Source of the DNA: AAA044-D11 sp009705075
GTDB lineage: Bacteria; Actinomycetota; Actinomycetes; Nanopelagicales; Nanopelagicaceae
Direction: 5' to 3'
Length of the DNA: 64,000 nt
Assembly (NCBI GenBank): GCA_965268675.1
Contig: OZ254179.1
Span: 372,001 to 436,000, forward strand
Shown here: positions 16,492-26,347 of the stretch, in pieces
Position numbering within the stretch: position 1 is the first letter of the stretch
Layout of the letters: each line of letters starts with the position of its first letter
Position numbers and translations under genes: made by a program
Notes under the pieces: generated by a model
What the model was told of the DNA's origin: nothing
What the model saw: the letters and a program-made list of their open reading frames with translations, nothing else
The model's database searches: none

Positions 16492-18237
16492 ATGAGTGAA
16501 TCAACAAAGATGACGGGGGCAAGTTCCCTTGTCAAAGCGTTAGAAGCTTCTGGCGTAGATGTCATGTTCGGAATCCCTGGTGGCGCAATTCTTCCAGCCT
16601 ATGATCCAATTTTTGATAGCAAGATTCGACACATTTTAGTTAGGCACGAACAGGGCGCAGGACATGCTGCTACTGGATATGCGCAAGCAACTGGTCGTGT
16701 TGGAGTCTGCATTGCAACATCTGGTCCTGGCGCAACAAACTTGGTTACACCACTTGCTGATGCGCAAATGGATTCTGTTCCTATCGTTGCAATCACTGGT
16801 CAAGTTGCTTCCGGGGCAATTGGAACTGATGCATTTCAAGAAGCCGATATTCGCGGAATTACCATGCCAGTTACTAAGCATTCATTCCTTGTAACTGATC
16901 CGGCAGATATTGCACGTAGCATCGCCGAAGCTTTTCATATTGCAAGCACGGGTCGTCCGGGCGCAGTATTGGTTGATATTGCGAAAGATGCTCTTCAAAT
17001 GCAGACAGAGTTTAACTATCCAAAATCTATAAATCTTGGTGGCTATAAACCAAAGTTGGATGCAACTCCAGAATCAATTCGCGATGCCGCTGCGCTTATT
17101 GCCCAATCTAAGGCGCCAGTTCTTTACATCGGTGGCGGTGCAATTAAGGCCGAAGCACATCGAGAATTATTGAAGCTTGCTGAACTTACTGGCGCTCCAG
17201 TTGTAACAACTCTTATGGCACGTGGCGCCTTCCCAGATTCACACCCACAACATCTTGGTATGCCTGGCATGCATGGAACTGTCGCTGCAGTTACAGCGCT
17301 TCAGAAAGCAGATTTACTAATAACACTTGGCGCACGATTCGATGATCGTGTTACTGGAAAGTTATCTACCTTTGCGACAAATGCAAAAGTAATTCACGCT
17401 GATATAGATCCTGCTGAAATTGGCAAGAATCGTCGCGCTGATGTTGGTCTTGTTGGAGATTTAAAGTTAACTATCGAAGCTTTAATTCCAGCGATCAAGA
17501 GTGAGTTTAAGAAGAGCCAACCGGATATCTCCGCATGGGTTGCACAGGCATATAGCTGGCGCTCTCGATTCCCACTTGGTTATGACCATCCGACCGATGG
17601 CAGTGTTTCTCCACAATATGTAATTGAGCGAATCGGAAAGCTTTCTGGACCTGATGCAATTTATGTTGCAGGCGTTGGCCAACATCAGATGTGGGCTTCA
17701 CAATTTATTTCTTACGAGAATCCTCGCACCTGGTTGAACTCTGGTGGTCTTGGAACAATGGGCTACGCAGTTCCAGCAGCGATGGGCGCCAAAGTTGGTG
17801 CTCCAGACACGACAGTTTGGGCTATCGATGGTGATGGTTGTTTCCAAATGACTAACCAAGAGCTAGTGACTTGTGCGTTGAACAATATTCCGATCAAGGT
17901 AGCCGTTATCAATAATGAAAGTCTTGGAATGGTCCGTCAATGGCAGACCTTGTTCTACAACGAGCGTTATTCAAATACGGAATTACATTCAAAGCGAATT
18001 CCAGATTTTGCCAAGCTTGCTGATGCAATGGGTTGCGTTGGTCTTACTTGCGATTCAACTGCTGATGTAGATAAGACAATTGCAAAGGCGATGGAGATAA
18101 ATGATCGCCCAGTTGTAGTGGACTTTAGCGTTCACCGCGATGCAATGGTCTGGCCGATGGTCGCCGCTGGAACTTCGAATGATGCAATTGTTAATGCGCG
18201 TTCTTTAGCGCCAATCTGGGATTCACAGGAGCTCTAA
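16492..18237 (+). CDS. ilvB: Acetolactate synthase large (catalytic) subunit
   Basis: Thiamine-diphosphate enzyme that condenses pyruvate with pyruvate or 2-oxobutyrate, the first common step of branched-chain amino acid synthesis. The cofactor-activating Glu lies in RHEQGAGHAATGYAQATG, and the metal/ThDP motif is GDGCFQMTNQEL...NN. The product is about 581 residues. ATG 16492 is chosen over the in-frame ATG at 16486 because GGGAG (16481-16485) abuts the first but sits 6 nt before the second. It is expressed with ilvN (1 nt gap) under the attenuator upstream. Confidence 0.96.
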   Translation: MSESTKMTGASSLVKALEASGVDVMFGIPGGAILPAYDPIFDSKIRHILVRHEQGAGHAATGYAQATGRVGVCIATSGPGATNLVTPLADAQMDSVPIVAITGQVASGAIGTDAFQEADIRGITMPVTKHSFLVTDPADIARSIAEAFHIASTGRPGAVLVDIAKDALQMQTEFNYPKSINLGGYKPKLDATPESIRDAAALIAQSKAPVLYIGGGAIKAEAHRELLKLAELTGAPVVTTLMARGAFPDSHPQHLGMPGMHGTVAAVTALQKADLLITLGARFDDRVTGKLSTFATNAKVIHADIDPAEIGKNRRADVGLVGDLKLTIEALIPAIKSEFKKSQPDISAWVAQAYSWRSRFPLGYDHPTDGSVSPQYVIERIGKLSGPDAIYVAGVGQHQMWASQFISYENPRTWLNSGGLGTMGYAVPAAMGAKVGAPDTTVWAIDGDGCFQMTNQELVTCALNNIPIKVAVINNESLGMVRQWQTLFYNERYSNTELHSKRIPDFAKLADAMGCVGLTCDSTADVDKTIAKAMEINDRPVVVDFSVHRDAMVWPMVAAGTSNDAIVNARSLAPIWDSQEL

Positions 18238-18238
18238 A

Positions 18239-18793
18239 ATGACACAATCACATCCAGATGCACCTTCATCATCAACTTCGATTTCAAAGACTCGTACGCT
18301 CTCGGTTCTAGTTGAGAACAGCCCGGGTGTACTTGCTCGAATTTCGTCACTATTTTCACGACGCGGATACAACATTGATTCGCTCGCTGTTGGCCCAACT
18401 GAGAATCCAAACTTTTCACGGATGACTATTGTAATTAATGTTGAAGATCATGCACTCGAGCAAGTGATTGCTCAATTAGATAAATTGATTAACGTAATTA
18501 CGATCACCGAACTCGACCCTGTAGTTTCAGTTCAACGTGAACTATTGCTGGTCAAAGTTTCGACAGATGATAAGACTCGTTCTCAAGTTCTAGAAACTGT
18601 TCAACTCTTTCGCGCAAAAGTTGTGGACGTTGCTCAAGATGCAGTCACTATTGAAGCAACGGGCAATACCGAGAAGATTTCAGCCCTACTTCGAGTCCTC
18701 GAGCCTTACGGCATCTTGGAACTCGTCCAATCAGGCTTAGTTGCCATGTCCAGAGGGCTAAAACCAGGCTCGATTTCAGAAGATAAGAAATAA
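18239..18793 (+). CDS. ilvN: Acetolactate synthase small (regulatory) subunit
   Basis: Regulatory subunit that stimulates IlvB and confers feedback inhibition, typically by valine. The N-terminal ACT domain is clear (TLSVLVENSPGVLARISSLFSRRGYNIDSL is its span, about residues 20-50), and a second ACT-like C-terminal domain follows. The length is 184 residues. It starts one base after the ilvB stop. Confidence 0.96.
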   Translation: MTQSHPDAPSSSTSISKTRTLSVLVENSPGVLARISSLFSRRGYNIDSLAVGPTENPNFSRMTIVINVEDHALEQVIAQLDKLINVITITELDPVVSVQRELLLVKVSTDDKTRSQVLETVQLFRAKVVDVAQDAVTIEATGNTEKISALLRVLEPYGILELVQSGLVAMSRGLKPGSISEDKK

Positions 18794-18851
18794 AAAATAG
18801 GCTTACCCAATAACTCCGCTAAACAACTAACAGAACGAGAAAGGTAACAAA

Positions 18852-19886
18852 GTGGCAACCCAGTATCACGACGAAGATGCCGATCTATCAATTATCCAAT
18901 CTAAGAAGGTTGCGGTAATTGGCTACGGTTCACAAGGACATGCACACGCTCTTTCACTTCGCGACAGCGGAGTTGATGTTCGAGTTGGTTTAGCAGAAGG
19001 TTCAAAGTCTCGCGCAAAGGCAGAAGTAGAAGGACTCCGAGTTCTCTCTGTTGCTGATGCAGTTAAAGAGGCAGATGTAGTTATGTTGCTTGCACCAGAT
19101 CACGTGCAACGTCACATCTACAATGATTCAATTAAGCCAAACATTAAGCCAGGAGCAGCTCTGTTCTTCGGTCATGGTTTTAACATTCGATTTGGTTACA
19201 TTAAGCCAGAAGCAAATATCGATGTTGCAATGGTTGCGCCAAAGGGCCCAGGCCACTTAGTACGTCGTGAGTACTCAGCAGGTCGCGGTGTTCCAGTTTT
19301 GGTAGCAGTAGAACAAGATTCAACTGGCAGCGCTTGGCCATTAACACTTTCATATGCCAAGGCAATCGGTGGACTTCGCGCCGGTGGAATCCTTACAACC
19401 TTCACTGAAGAGTGTGAGACCGATCTATTTGGTGAGCAAGCTGTTCTCTGTGGCGGCGCTTCACAACTAGTTCAGTATGGTTTCGAAACTTTAATCGAAG
19501 CTGGTTACCAACCAGAAGTTGCTTACTTCGAATGTCTCCACGAACTTAAGTTGATTGTTGACTTGATGTACGAAGGTGGAATTGCAAAGCAACGTTGGTC
19601 AGTTTCAGATACTGCTGAATACGGTGATTACATCTCAGGACCTCGCGTTATTGATGCGAGTGTTAAGGCAAACATGAAGGCTGTTCTTGCTGATGTTCAA
19701 AATGGAACTTTTGCTAAGCGCTTCATCGATGACCAAGATGCTGGAGCTCCAGAATTTAAGTCACTTCGCGCAAAGGGTGAGGCACATCCGATTGAGGCTG
19801 TTGGCCGTGAACTTCGCAAGATGATGTCATGGGTTAAGGGCGACAATAAAGATGATTACAAGGAAGGTGCTGCTGCGCGTGGCTAA
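18852..19886 (+). CDS. ilvC: Ketol-acid reductoisomerase, class I
   Basis: NADPH-dependent isomerase/reductase for the second step of Val/Leu/Ile synthesis. The nucleotide motif is VIGYGSQGHAHALSLRDSG. The metal ligands lie in the knotted C-terminal domain (FGEQAVLCGG..., CLHELKLIVDLMYEGG). At 344 residues it is the short class I form. Translation starts at GTG 18852 after GAGAAAGG. The last 8 nt overlap the preferred serA start. Confidence 0.96.
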   Translation: MATQYHDEDADLSIIQSKKVAVIGYGSQGHAHALSLRDSGVDVRVGLAEGSKSRAKAEVEGLRVLSVADAVKEADVVMLLAPDHVQRHIYNDSIKPNIKPGAALFFGHGFNIRFGYIKPEANIDVAMVAPKGPGHLVRREYSAGRGVPVLVAVEQDSTGSAWPLTLSYAKAIGGLRAGGILTTFTEECETDLFGEQAVLCGGASQLVQYGFETLIEAGYQPEVAYFECLHELKLIVDLMYEGGIAKQRWSVSDTAEYGDYISGPRVIDASVKANMKAVLADVQNGTFAKRFIDDQDAGAPEFKSLRAKGEAHPIEAVGRELRKMMSWVKGDNKDDYKEGAAARG

Positions 19887-21471
19887 ACCCGTAGTTCTAA
19901 TTGCAGAAGAGTTAAGCCCAGCAACGCTAGAAGCGTTAGGGCCAGATTTTGAAGTTCGCAACTGTGATGGCGCAGATCGCGGGCAATTACTTGCCGCACT
20001 TGCTGCCGGAGTAGATGCAGTACTTATTCGTTCTGCGACAAAGATGGACGCTGAAGCAATTGCTGCAGCTAAAGGGTTAAAAGTTATTGCACGTGCTGGA
20101 GTTGGTTTAGATAACGTAGATATTCCTGCTGCTACTGCCGCAGGTGTCATGGTTGTTAATGCACCAACTTCAAATATTGTCAGCGCTGCCGAATTAGCAA
20201 TCTCATTATTGATGGCATCTGCTCGCTTTATCTCTCCAGCACATGCTGCGCTTCGCAATGGCAAGTGGGCTCGTTCTAAGTACACCGGCGCCGAACTTTT
20301 CGAGAAGACACTTGGAATTGTTGGTTTTGGTCGTATCGGACAATTAGTAGCAGCTCGAATGCAGGCATTTGGAATGGATGTAGTTGCCTACGATCCATAT
20401 CTACAACCTGCGCGCGCTGCCCAACTTGGTGTTCGCTTAGTTGAACTAGATGAACTATTGAAAGTTTCCGATTTCATCACAATTCACCTGCCAAAGACTA
20501 AAGAGACCGCAAACCTAATTGGCGTTGAAGCGTTAAAGAATGTTAAGCCAACAGTTCGCATAATTAATGCGGCACGTGGTGGTGTGCTTGATGAGGCAGC
20601 GCTATTTGATGCACTTAATGAAGGTCGCGTTGCTGGTGCGGGTCTTGATGTTTACGTAACTGAACCTTGCACAGATTCACCGTTGTTCCAATTGGATAGC
20701 GTTGTTGCAACTCCACACTTAGGAGCATCAACAGATGAGGCGCAAGAGCGTGCCGGAATTGCAGTTGCCGTCTCAGTTCGAAAAGCGCTTTCTGGTGAAC
20801 TTGTTCCTGATGCCGTGAATGTTAAAGGTGGAGCAATTCACGAAGATATTCGTCCAAGTCTGCCGTTGGTGGAAAAGATGGCCCAGATTGCAACCGCACT
20901 AGCTGGAGAACTTCCAGTATCGATGGAAGTTCAAGTTCGCGGAGACATTGCTGGACATGATTCATCGGTGCTTGCAACAAGTGCGCTCAAGGGTGCGTTA
21001 ATAGCAACTGGCGCAGAAGATGTGACATATGTGAACACTCCTGCGCTTGCTGAAGCTCGTGGCATGACTTCATCGGTTAACACTGATCCAGAGAGCCCGG
21101 AATATCGCAGCATGATTTCACTTCACGCCGCGTTAAACGATGGCCGAATTGTTGTTGTAAATGGAACTCTTATGGGAATCCGTAAAGTCGAAAAAATCAT
21201 TGCTGTTGATGAATTTGATTTAGACCTTGCCCCAACCGAGAATCTTCTCTTCTTGCGCTATACCGATCGCCCGGGAATTGTGGGCATCGTTGGAAACGCA
21301 CTAGGAAAGGCCAACATAAATATTGCAGGAATGCAGGTAGCAAGAGATAGCGCTGGCGGGGAAGCCCTTATGGTTCTTACTGTTGATTCTGGCGTTGCCT
21401 CAAATGTTGTAGCAGATTTGAAGAAAGAGACCGGCGCAAAGCAAGTTCAAGCAGTTAATCTGATCGGATAA
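19879..21471 (+). CDS. serA: D-3-phosphoglycerate dehydrogenase
   Basis: Commits 3-phosphoglycerate to serine synthesis. Order of domains: substrate and NAD domains (GFGRIGQLVAARM Rossmann motif, catalytic HLPKTKET and TPHLGAST regions), an intervening ASB-type domain, and a C-terminal ACT domain (LLFLRYTDRPGIVGIVGNAL) for serine feedback. GTG 19879 gives 530 residues starting MAKPVVLIAEEL, the length of the mycobacterial long-type enzyme; the longer in-frame ATG at 19852 would add nine residues fully overlapping ilvC. AGGAAGG precedes the GTG. Confidence 0.95.
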   Translation: MAKPVVLIAEELSPATLEALGPDFEVRNCDGADRGQLLAALAAGVDAVLIRSATKMDAEAIAAAKGLKVIARAGVGLDNVDIPAATAAGVMVVNAPTSNIVSAAELAISLLMASARFISPAHAALRNGKWARSKYTGAELFEKTLGIVGFGRIGQLVAARMQAFGMDVVAYDPYLQPARAAQLGVRLVELDELLKVSDFITIHLPKTKETANLIGVEALKNVKPTVRIINAARGGVLDEAALFDALNEGRVAGAGLDVYVTEPCTDSPLFQLDSVVATPHLGASTDEAQERAGIAVAVSVRKALSGELVPDAVNVKGGAIHEDIRPSLPLVEKMAQIATALAGELPVSMEVQVRGDIAGHDSSVLATSALKGALIATGAEDVTYVNTPALAEARGMTSSVNTDPESPEYRSMISLHAALNDGRIVVVNGTLMGIRKVEKIIAVDEFDLDLAPTENLLFLRYTDRPGIVGIVGNALGKANINIAGMQVARDSAGGEALMVLTVDSGVASNVVADLKKETGAKQVQAVNLIG

Positions 21472-21482
21472 GTTAGGTAATC

Positions 21483-22529
21483 ATGAAGAGTTTTAACTTA
21501 GCGGTAATCGGTGGCGATGGCATCGGTCCTGAAGTTGTTGCTGAAGGACTTAAAGTTCTAGATGTTGTTGCCGCTAATTACGGGGTTGAATTTAAGAGAA
21601 CTAATTACGACCTTGGAGCCAAATATTGGCACAAGACTGGTGAGACTCTTCCCGATTCAGTGTTAGCCGAACTAGCCAAAGCCGATGTGATTCTTCTCGG
21701 TGCGGTTGGCGATCCAACAGTTCCAAGTGGAGTTCTAGAGCGCGGGCTACTTTTAAAACTTCGCTTCGCATTCGATCATTATGTAAATCTTCGTCCAGCA
21801 AAACTTCATGCTGGAGTTAAGTCTCCACTTGTAAATTCTGAATCAATCGACTTCATAGTGGTTCGTGAAGGAACCGAAGGACCATATGTTGGCGCCGGTG
21901 GAACTCTCGCCGCAGGAACTAAAGATGAGATTGCAACCGAAGAGAGCCTAAATACTCGTCGCGGCGCAGAACGTGTTATTCGCGATGCCTTTGCGCGTGC
22001 GCAACTACGTCCACGCAAGAAGTTGACTCTTGTTCACAAGAACAACGTTCTAACCCGCGCTGGCGGCCTTTGGACTCGCACATTTAATGAAGTTGCAAAA
22101 GAGTTTCCAGATATCACTACAGATTATTTACATGTTGATGCCGCATCAATGTTCTTTGTTACAAACCCAGAGCGCTTTGATGTAGTTGTTACAGATAACC
22201 TTTTCGGAGATATTTTGACTGATATCGCTGCAGCTATCTGCGGTGGAATTGGCCTTGCTGCCTCTGGAAATATAAATCCAACTGGTGAATTCCCATCAAT
22301 GTTCGAACCAGTTCACGGCTCTGCACCTGATATTGCTGGCAAATCTCTGGCAGATCCAACCGCAACTGTTATGTCAGTAGCCATGATGCTTTCACATTTA
22401 GGTTTAACAGATGCAGCAGCAGATATCGAACGCGCAGTTGCTGCTGATCTATTGAGCCGCGGAGATTCCAAGCGAAGCACCATTCAAATCGGTGACGCCC
22501 TTGCAGCTGGCGTATCTGGTGCAAAATGA
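21483..22529 (+). CDS. leuB: 3-isopropylmalate dehydrogenase
   Basis: NAD-dependent oxidative decarboxylase of leucine synthesis. In a citramalate pathway it also acts on the C5 analogue to give 2-oxobutyrate. Typical segments are GGDGIGPEVVAEGLKVLD at the start, the VVREGTEGPYVG loop and the nucleotide site around PVHGSAPDIAGK. The length is 348 residues. leuA and leuCD are not in this window. The stop overlaps the ilvE ATG by 4 nt. Confidence 0.95.
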   Translation: MKSFNLAVIGGDGIGPEVVAEGLKVLDVVAANYGVEFKRTNYDLGAKYWHKTGETLPDSVLAELAKADVILLGAVGDPTVPSGVLERGLLLKLRFAFDHYVNLRPAKLHAGVKSPLVNSESIDFIVVREGTEGPYVGAGGTLAAGTKDEIATEESLNTRRGAERVIRDAFARAQLRPRKKLTLVHKNNVLTRAGGLWTRTFNEVAKEFPDITTDYLHVDAASMFFVTNPERFDVVVTDNLFGDILTDIAAAICGGIGLAASGNINPTGEFPSMFEPVHGSAPDIAGKSLADPTATVMSVAMMLSHLGLTDAAADIERAVAADLLSRGDSKRSTIQIGDALAAGVSGAK

Positions 22530-23611
22530 AATTCAAATTAAATCCAAACTCTAACCCAGTTGCTGATGCCGACCGTGAAGCAAAGATTGCTGCTGGTGGT
22601 TTTGGAAAGTATTACACCGACAACATGGTCGTCATTGATTGGGATGAAGCAGTTGGTTGGGGCGAAGCAGAATTAAAAGCATACGGCCCGATATCACTTG
22701 ATCCAGCAACTGCAGTTTTCCATTATGGGCAGGAAATCTTTGAAGGAATGAAGGCCTATTCCCAACCTGATGGCAGCATCTCATTATTCCGTCCTGATGC
22801 CAACGCACTTCGCTTTGCAAGAAGCGCGGCACGATTAGCACTTCCAGAACTTCCAGTAGCCGACTTTATTGAAACAGTTACAACTCTTGTTAAACAAGAT
22901 CGTAAATGGGTGCCGAATCAAGTTGGCGAATCTTTGTACATCCGACCATTTATGTTTGCGACTGAAGTTGGACTTGGGGTTCGGCCATCGAATAAAGCGA
23001 TGTACATGCTTATCGCAACACCCGCAGGTGCTTATTTCAACGCTGCAAAAGCAGTAACAGTTTGGATTTCTACCGAATATGTTCGCGCTGCAATTGGTGG
23101 AACTGGCGAAGCTAAATGTGGTGGAAACTACGCGGCATCACTTGTTGCACAGAAGCAGGCTGCAACTCAAGGTTGCGATCAAGTTGTCTGGCTAGATGCG
23201 ATTGAGCGTCGCTGGGTTGAAGAGATGGGCGGCATGAATCTTTATTTCGTTAAAGGTTCTGGAAAAGACGCCACTGTTGTGACTCCAAAGTTAACAGGAA
23301 CTCTGCTTCCTGGAATTACTCGAGATTCAATTCTTACCGTCGCAAAAGATCTTGGTTATAAAGTTGAAGAGACGATGCTCTCAATCGATGATTGGCGCGA
23401 TGGCGTTGCCAGTGGTGAAATCACCGAAATTTTTGCTTGTGGAACCGCAGCTGTCGTAAGCGCAGTTGGTGCGGCAAAGAGTCAGTTCGGAACTTGGACT
23501 ACCGGTGATGGAAATCCTGGCCCAATAACAAAACAAATCCGTGAAACTCTCCTTGGTATTCAACATGGAACGCTCGAAGATAAGCATGGGTGGAATGTGA
23601 AGGTCTGTTAG
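22526..23611 (+). CDS. ilvE: Branched-chain amino acid aminotransferase
   Basis: PLP-dependent fold-type IV transaminase for the last step of Ile, Val and Leu synthesis. The PLP lysine is K197 in GEAKCGGNYAASL. Other family marks are FHYGQEIFEGMKAY near the N-terminus and TEIFACGTAAVVS near the C-terminus. At 361 residues it belongs to the long BCAT group common in actinobacteria. cimA begins at the base after its stop. Confidence 0.95.
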   Translation: MKFKLNPNSNPVADADREAKIAAGGFGKYYTDNMVVIDWDEAVGWGEAELKAYGPISLDPATAVFHYGQEIFEGMKAYSQPDGSISLFRPDANALRFARSAARLALPELPVADFIETVTTLVKQDRKWVPNQVGESLYIRPFMFATEVGLGVRPSNKAMYMLIATPAGAYFNAAKAVTVWISTEYVRAAIGGTGEAKCGGNYAASLVAQKQAATQGCDQVVWLDAIERRWVEEMGGMNLYFVKGSGKDATVVTPKLTGTLLPGITRDSILTVAKDLGYKVEETMLSIDDWRDGVASGEITEIFACGTAAVVSAVGAAKSQFGTWTTGDGNPGPITKQIRETLLGIQHGTLEDKHGWNVKVC

Positions 23612-25195
23612 ATGAATGACAACTTTCACATATATGACACAACTCTTCGTGATGGCGCCCAACAAGAGGGCTTAAATCTCTCGGTTCATGACAAGTTAGC
23701 AATTGCCCGTCACCTAGATGATCTTGGCGTTGGATTTATTGAAGGTGGTTGGCCAGGGGCGAACCCAAAGGACACTGAATTTTTCAAACGCGCACAGACT
23801 GAACTTAAATTAAAGAACGCAACTTTCATGGCCTTTGGTGCAACTCGTCGGCCAAATGTGAAAGCTGCAGATGATGTCCTACTTCGCGCCCTACAAGATT
23901 CCGGTGCTGCAGGTGTAACGCTTGTTGCAAAGAGCCATGATCGCCATGTTGATCTTGCGCTAAAGACAAATTTAGATGAGAACCTGGCAATGATTAAGGA
24001 TTCAATTGAATTCTTACGTGCTGGCGGACAACGAGTTTTCTTGGATGCCGAGCATTTTTTTGATGGCTACAAATCAAATAAGGCGTATGCGCTTGAAGTC
24101 GTTCGTGTTGCAGCAGAAGCAGGGGCTGATGTCATTGCTCTTTGCGATACAAACGGGGGGATGTTGCCGGATGAACTTTCGCAGGTAGTTCATGATGTTC
24201 TAACTGCATCAAACGCTCGCCTAGGAATCCATTGCCACAACGACACTGGCTGCGCAGTTGCAAACTCATTAGCAGCCGTCGAGGCTGGTGCTACACATGT
24301 CCAAGGTACGCTAAATGGTTACGGCGAACGCACCGGAAACGCAGATTTAGTTAGCATCATTGCAAACCTAGAACTAAAGAAGAAGCAGATTGTTCTTCCA
24401 CCAGGCGCACTTCGTGAAGCTTTTAGAATTTCACATGCAGTTGCAGATGTAACAAATGTTGCACCAAGTGCCCGCCAACCTTATGTTGGCGTTTCAGCAT
24501 TTGCCCATAAGGCCGGTCTGCACGCCAGTGCAATCAAAGTTGATCCTGCGATGTATCAGCATGAAGATCCAGCAGCAGTCGGAAATGATCGACGCATGCT
24601 GGTCTCTGAAATGGCTGGCCGCGCATCTATCGAATTAAAGTCTGAAGAACTTGGAATTGATATCGGTAGCGATAAATCAGTTGTTGTGCGAGTTGTCGAA
24701 CGTGTAAAAGAGATGGAGTCCCGCGGATATACCTTTGAAGCGGCAGATGCATCCTTCGAGCTATTGCTTCGTGAAGAGATCGATGGCAAGCGAGCCGCCT
24801 TCTTTAAAGTTGAAAAATGGGACACGACGGTTAGTCGAGATATAAATAACAATGTAACTTCAAAAGCATTTCTCACGATCTCAGCAAATGGTAAGCAGAT
24901 TGAATCGGAAGGTTCTGGAAACGGCCCAGTTAATGCAATTGATACTGCGTTGCGTTCTGGCTTACTTAAGTTCTATCCAGAACTTGAAAAACTAGAGTTA
25001 ACAGATTATAAAGTTCGAATTCTTGAAGGTCGCCTCGGAACCGGCGCAATAACTCGCGTATTGGTTGAAACTAGCGATGGCACATCAGAATGGAACACAA
25101 TTGGAGTTCATGAGAATGTTATTGCCGCTTCAGTAATGGCCCTTGAAGATGCCGTTACTTTCGGACTACTCAAGCAAGGCAGAAAACCAGAGTAA
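23612..25195 (+). CDS. cimA: (R)-citramalate synthase
   Basis: Condenses pyruvate with acetyl-CoA to citramalate, opening a threonine-independent route to 2-oxobutyrate and isoleucine. The start (YDTTLRDGAQQEGLNLSV) and the HCHNDTGCAVANSLAAVEAG motif place it in the LeuA/HCS family. The EGGWPGANPKDTEFF segment and the 527-residue length with a C-terminal LeuA-type allosteric domain match CimA rather than 2-isopropylmalate synthase. It ends the ilvBNC-serA-leuB-ilvE run, which fits the role. Confidence 0.92.
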   Translation: MNDNFHIYDTTLRDGAQQEGLNLSVHDKLAIARHLDDLGVGFIEGGWPGANPKDTEFFKRAQTELKLKNATFMAFGATRRPNVKAADDVLLRALQDSGAAGVTLVAKSHDRHVDLALKTNLDENLAMIKDSIEFLRAGGQRVFLDAEHFFDGYKSNKAYALEVVRVAAEAGADVIALCDTNGGMLPDELSQVVHDVLTASNARLGIHCHNDTGCAVANSLAAVEAGATHVQGTLNGYGERTGNADLVSIIANLELKKKQIVLPPGALREAFRISHAVADVTNVAPSARQPYVGVSAFAHKAGLHASAIKVDPAMYQHEDPAAVGNDRRMLVSEMAGRASIELKSEELGIDIGSDKSVVVRVVERVKEMESRGYTFEAADASFELLLREEIDGKRAAFFKVEKWDTTVSRDINNNVTSKAFLTISANGKQIESEGSGNGPVNAIDTALRSGLLKFYPELEKLELTDYKVRILEGRLGTGAITRVLVETSDGTSEWNTIGVHENVIAASVMALEDAVTFGLLKQGRKPE

Positions 25196-25204
25196 CCTTC
25201 GCAA

Positions 25205-26104
25205 ATGAGCGCCGAACTAGTAGCTAAGTATGAAGAGCACTTAGCCTTGGTGCGAAACTTGGCCGATAACTCAATTCGCGGTTATGTCAGCGATCTTGAA
25301 TCTTTCTTAGCTCATATTGCAAAGCTCGGAATTACTGAATTCTCCGAGCTTCAAATTACTCATATTCGATCATGGCTTGCGAACTTACAATCGACAGGAA
25401 TTTCGCGGGCAACACTTGCGCGACGAATAGTTTCAATTCGCGCCTTTACATATTGGGCGGCCAGCCAAGGTTGGATTCCATCAGACATCGGCTCAGATTT
25501 AGCAATTCCCAAAGCACATAAAACTCTCCCGGAAGTATTAAATCTTTCACAGACCCAGATAGTTTTGGATGCAATCGCAACTAAGGCTGGCGAAGAACCA
25601 ACGCCAATAAATATTAGAGACCTCGCGATGATTGAAGTACTTTATGCATCAGGAATTCGTGTCTCTGAAATCTGCGGTTTAAATATTCGAGATATTGATA
25701 TGGAGCGAAATACGCTTTTAGTTTTAGGTAAAGGCGATAAAGAACGTGTTGTACCAATTGGAATACCGGCGATTCGAGCAGTAAAAAACTGGCTGGCAAT
25801 TGGTCGGCCAGAATTTGCTAATTCACTTTCAGGTGACTCCGTCTTTCTCGGGGCTCGTGGCAAGAGAATCGATCAACGTACAGTTAGAGAAGTCGTGTAT
25901 GACGCTATGGAATCAATCGGTTCACATATGAGCCCACACGGTCTTCGCCATACCGCCGCCACCCATCTGTTGGAGGGCGGGGCCGACCTTCGAACGGTCC
26001 AGGAAATCTTGGGACATTCCTCGCTCGCTACAACTCAGATCTACACCCATGTTTCACCAGAACGGCTAAAAACCGCTTACGAGCAGGCTCATCCGCGCGC
26101 CTGA
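25205..26104 (+). CDS. xerC: Tyrosine recombinase, XerC type
   Basis: Site-specific recombinase, probably the chromosome-dimer resolution enzyme acting with XerD near the terminus. An N-terminal SAM-like core-binding domain (1-100) precedes the catalytic domain with R152 (SGIRVSEICGL), H245 and R248 (SPHGLRHTAATH), H271 (LGHSSLATT) and nucleophile Y280. The 299-residue length is standard. The gene starts 9 nt after cimA and lies just before rpsB, a usual place for xerC in actinobacteria, so it is not treated as a mobile-element integrase. Confidence 0.9.
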   Translation: MSAELVAKYEEHLALVRNLADNSIRGYVSDLESFLAHIAKLGITEFSELQITHIRSWLANLQSTGISRATLARRIVSIRAFTYWAASQGWIPSDIGSDLAIPKAHKTLPEVLNLSQTQIVLDAIATKAGEEPTPINIRDLAMIEVLYASGIRVSEICGLNIRDIDMERNTLLVLGKGDKERVVPIGIPAIRAVKNWLAIGRPEFANSLSGDSVFLGARGKRIDQRTVREVVYDAMESIGSHMSPHGLRHTAATHLLEGGADLRTVQEILGHSSLATTQIYTHVSPERLKTAYEQAHPRA

Positions 26105-26232
26105 TCTTGGAATATCTGCGTAATTTGCACCCTCAAACATCCTTTAGGATTAGCCCAGCACAAATCGCAAGATCTGTGACTTCACGTGTCTTATTAGATT
26201 GAAACAATTCGTGAATATCTAATTAACCATTT

Positions 26233-26293
26233 CGGTCCGTTTAATTTAAACGGTCGGTGTCAAGACACTAGGGACCATACAAATTGTTTGGTC
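26233..26293 (+). promoter_or_regulatory. Structured leader before rpsB
   Basis: The 243-nt gap before rpsB holds three consecutive inverted repeats: CCGTTTA-ATT-TAAACGG (26237-26253), GTGTC-AA-GACAC (26257-26268) and GACCATAC...GTTTGGTC (26273-26293, one mismatch). S2 represses rpsB-tsf through the mRNA leader in other bacteria, so these may form such a site. No well-matched promoter could be fixed in the gap. Confidence 0.4.
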
Positions 26294-26347
26294 GTCAACC
26301 GAGTGCATTTTGCTTAATTGCAATCTGCAAAAAAGGAGTGTGCCGCC

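Noticed and set aside
19852..19878. Upstream ATG start for serA
   Set aside because: It would add nine residues within ilvC; GTG 19879 gives the usual N-terminus and length.
25205..26104. Tyrosine recombinase as a mark of an integrated element
   Set aside because: No attachment-site repeats, tRNA or foreign-looking genes flank it, and the position before rpsB is that of chromosomal xerC.
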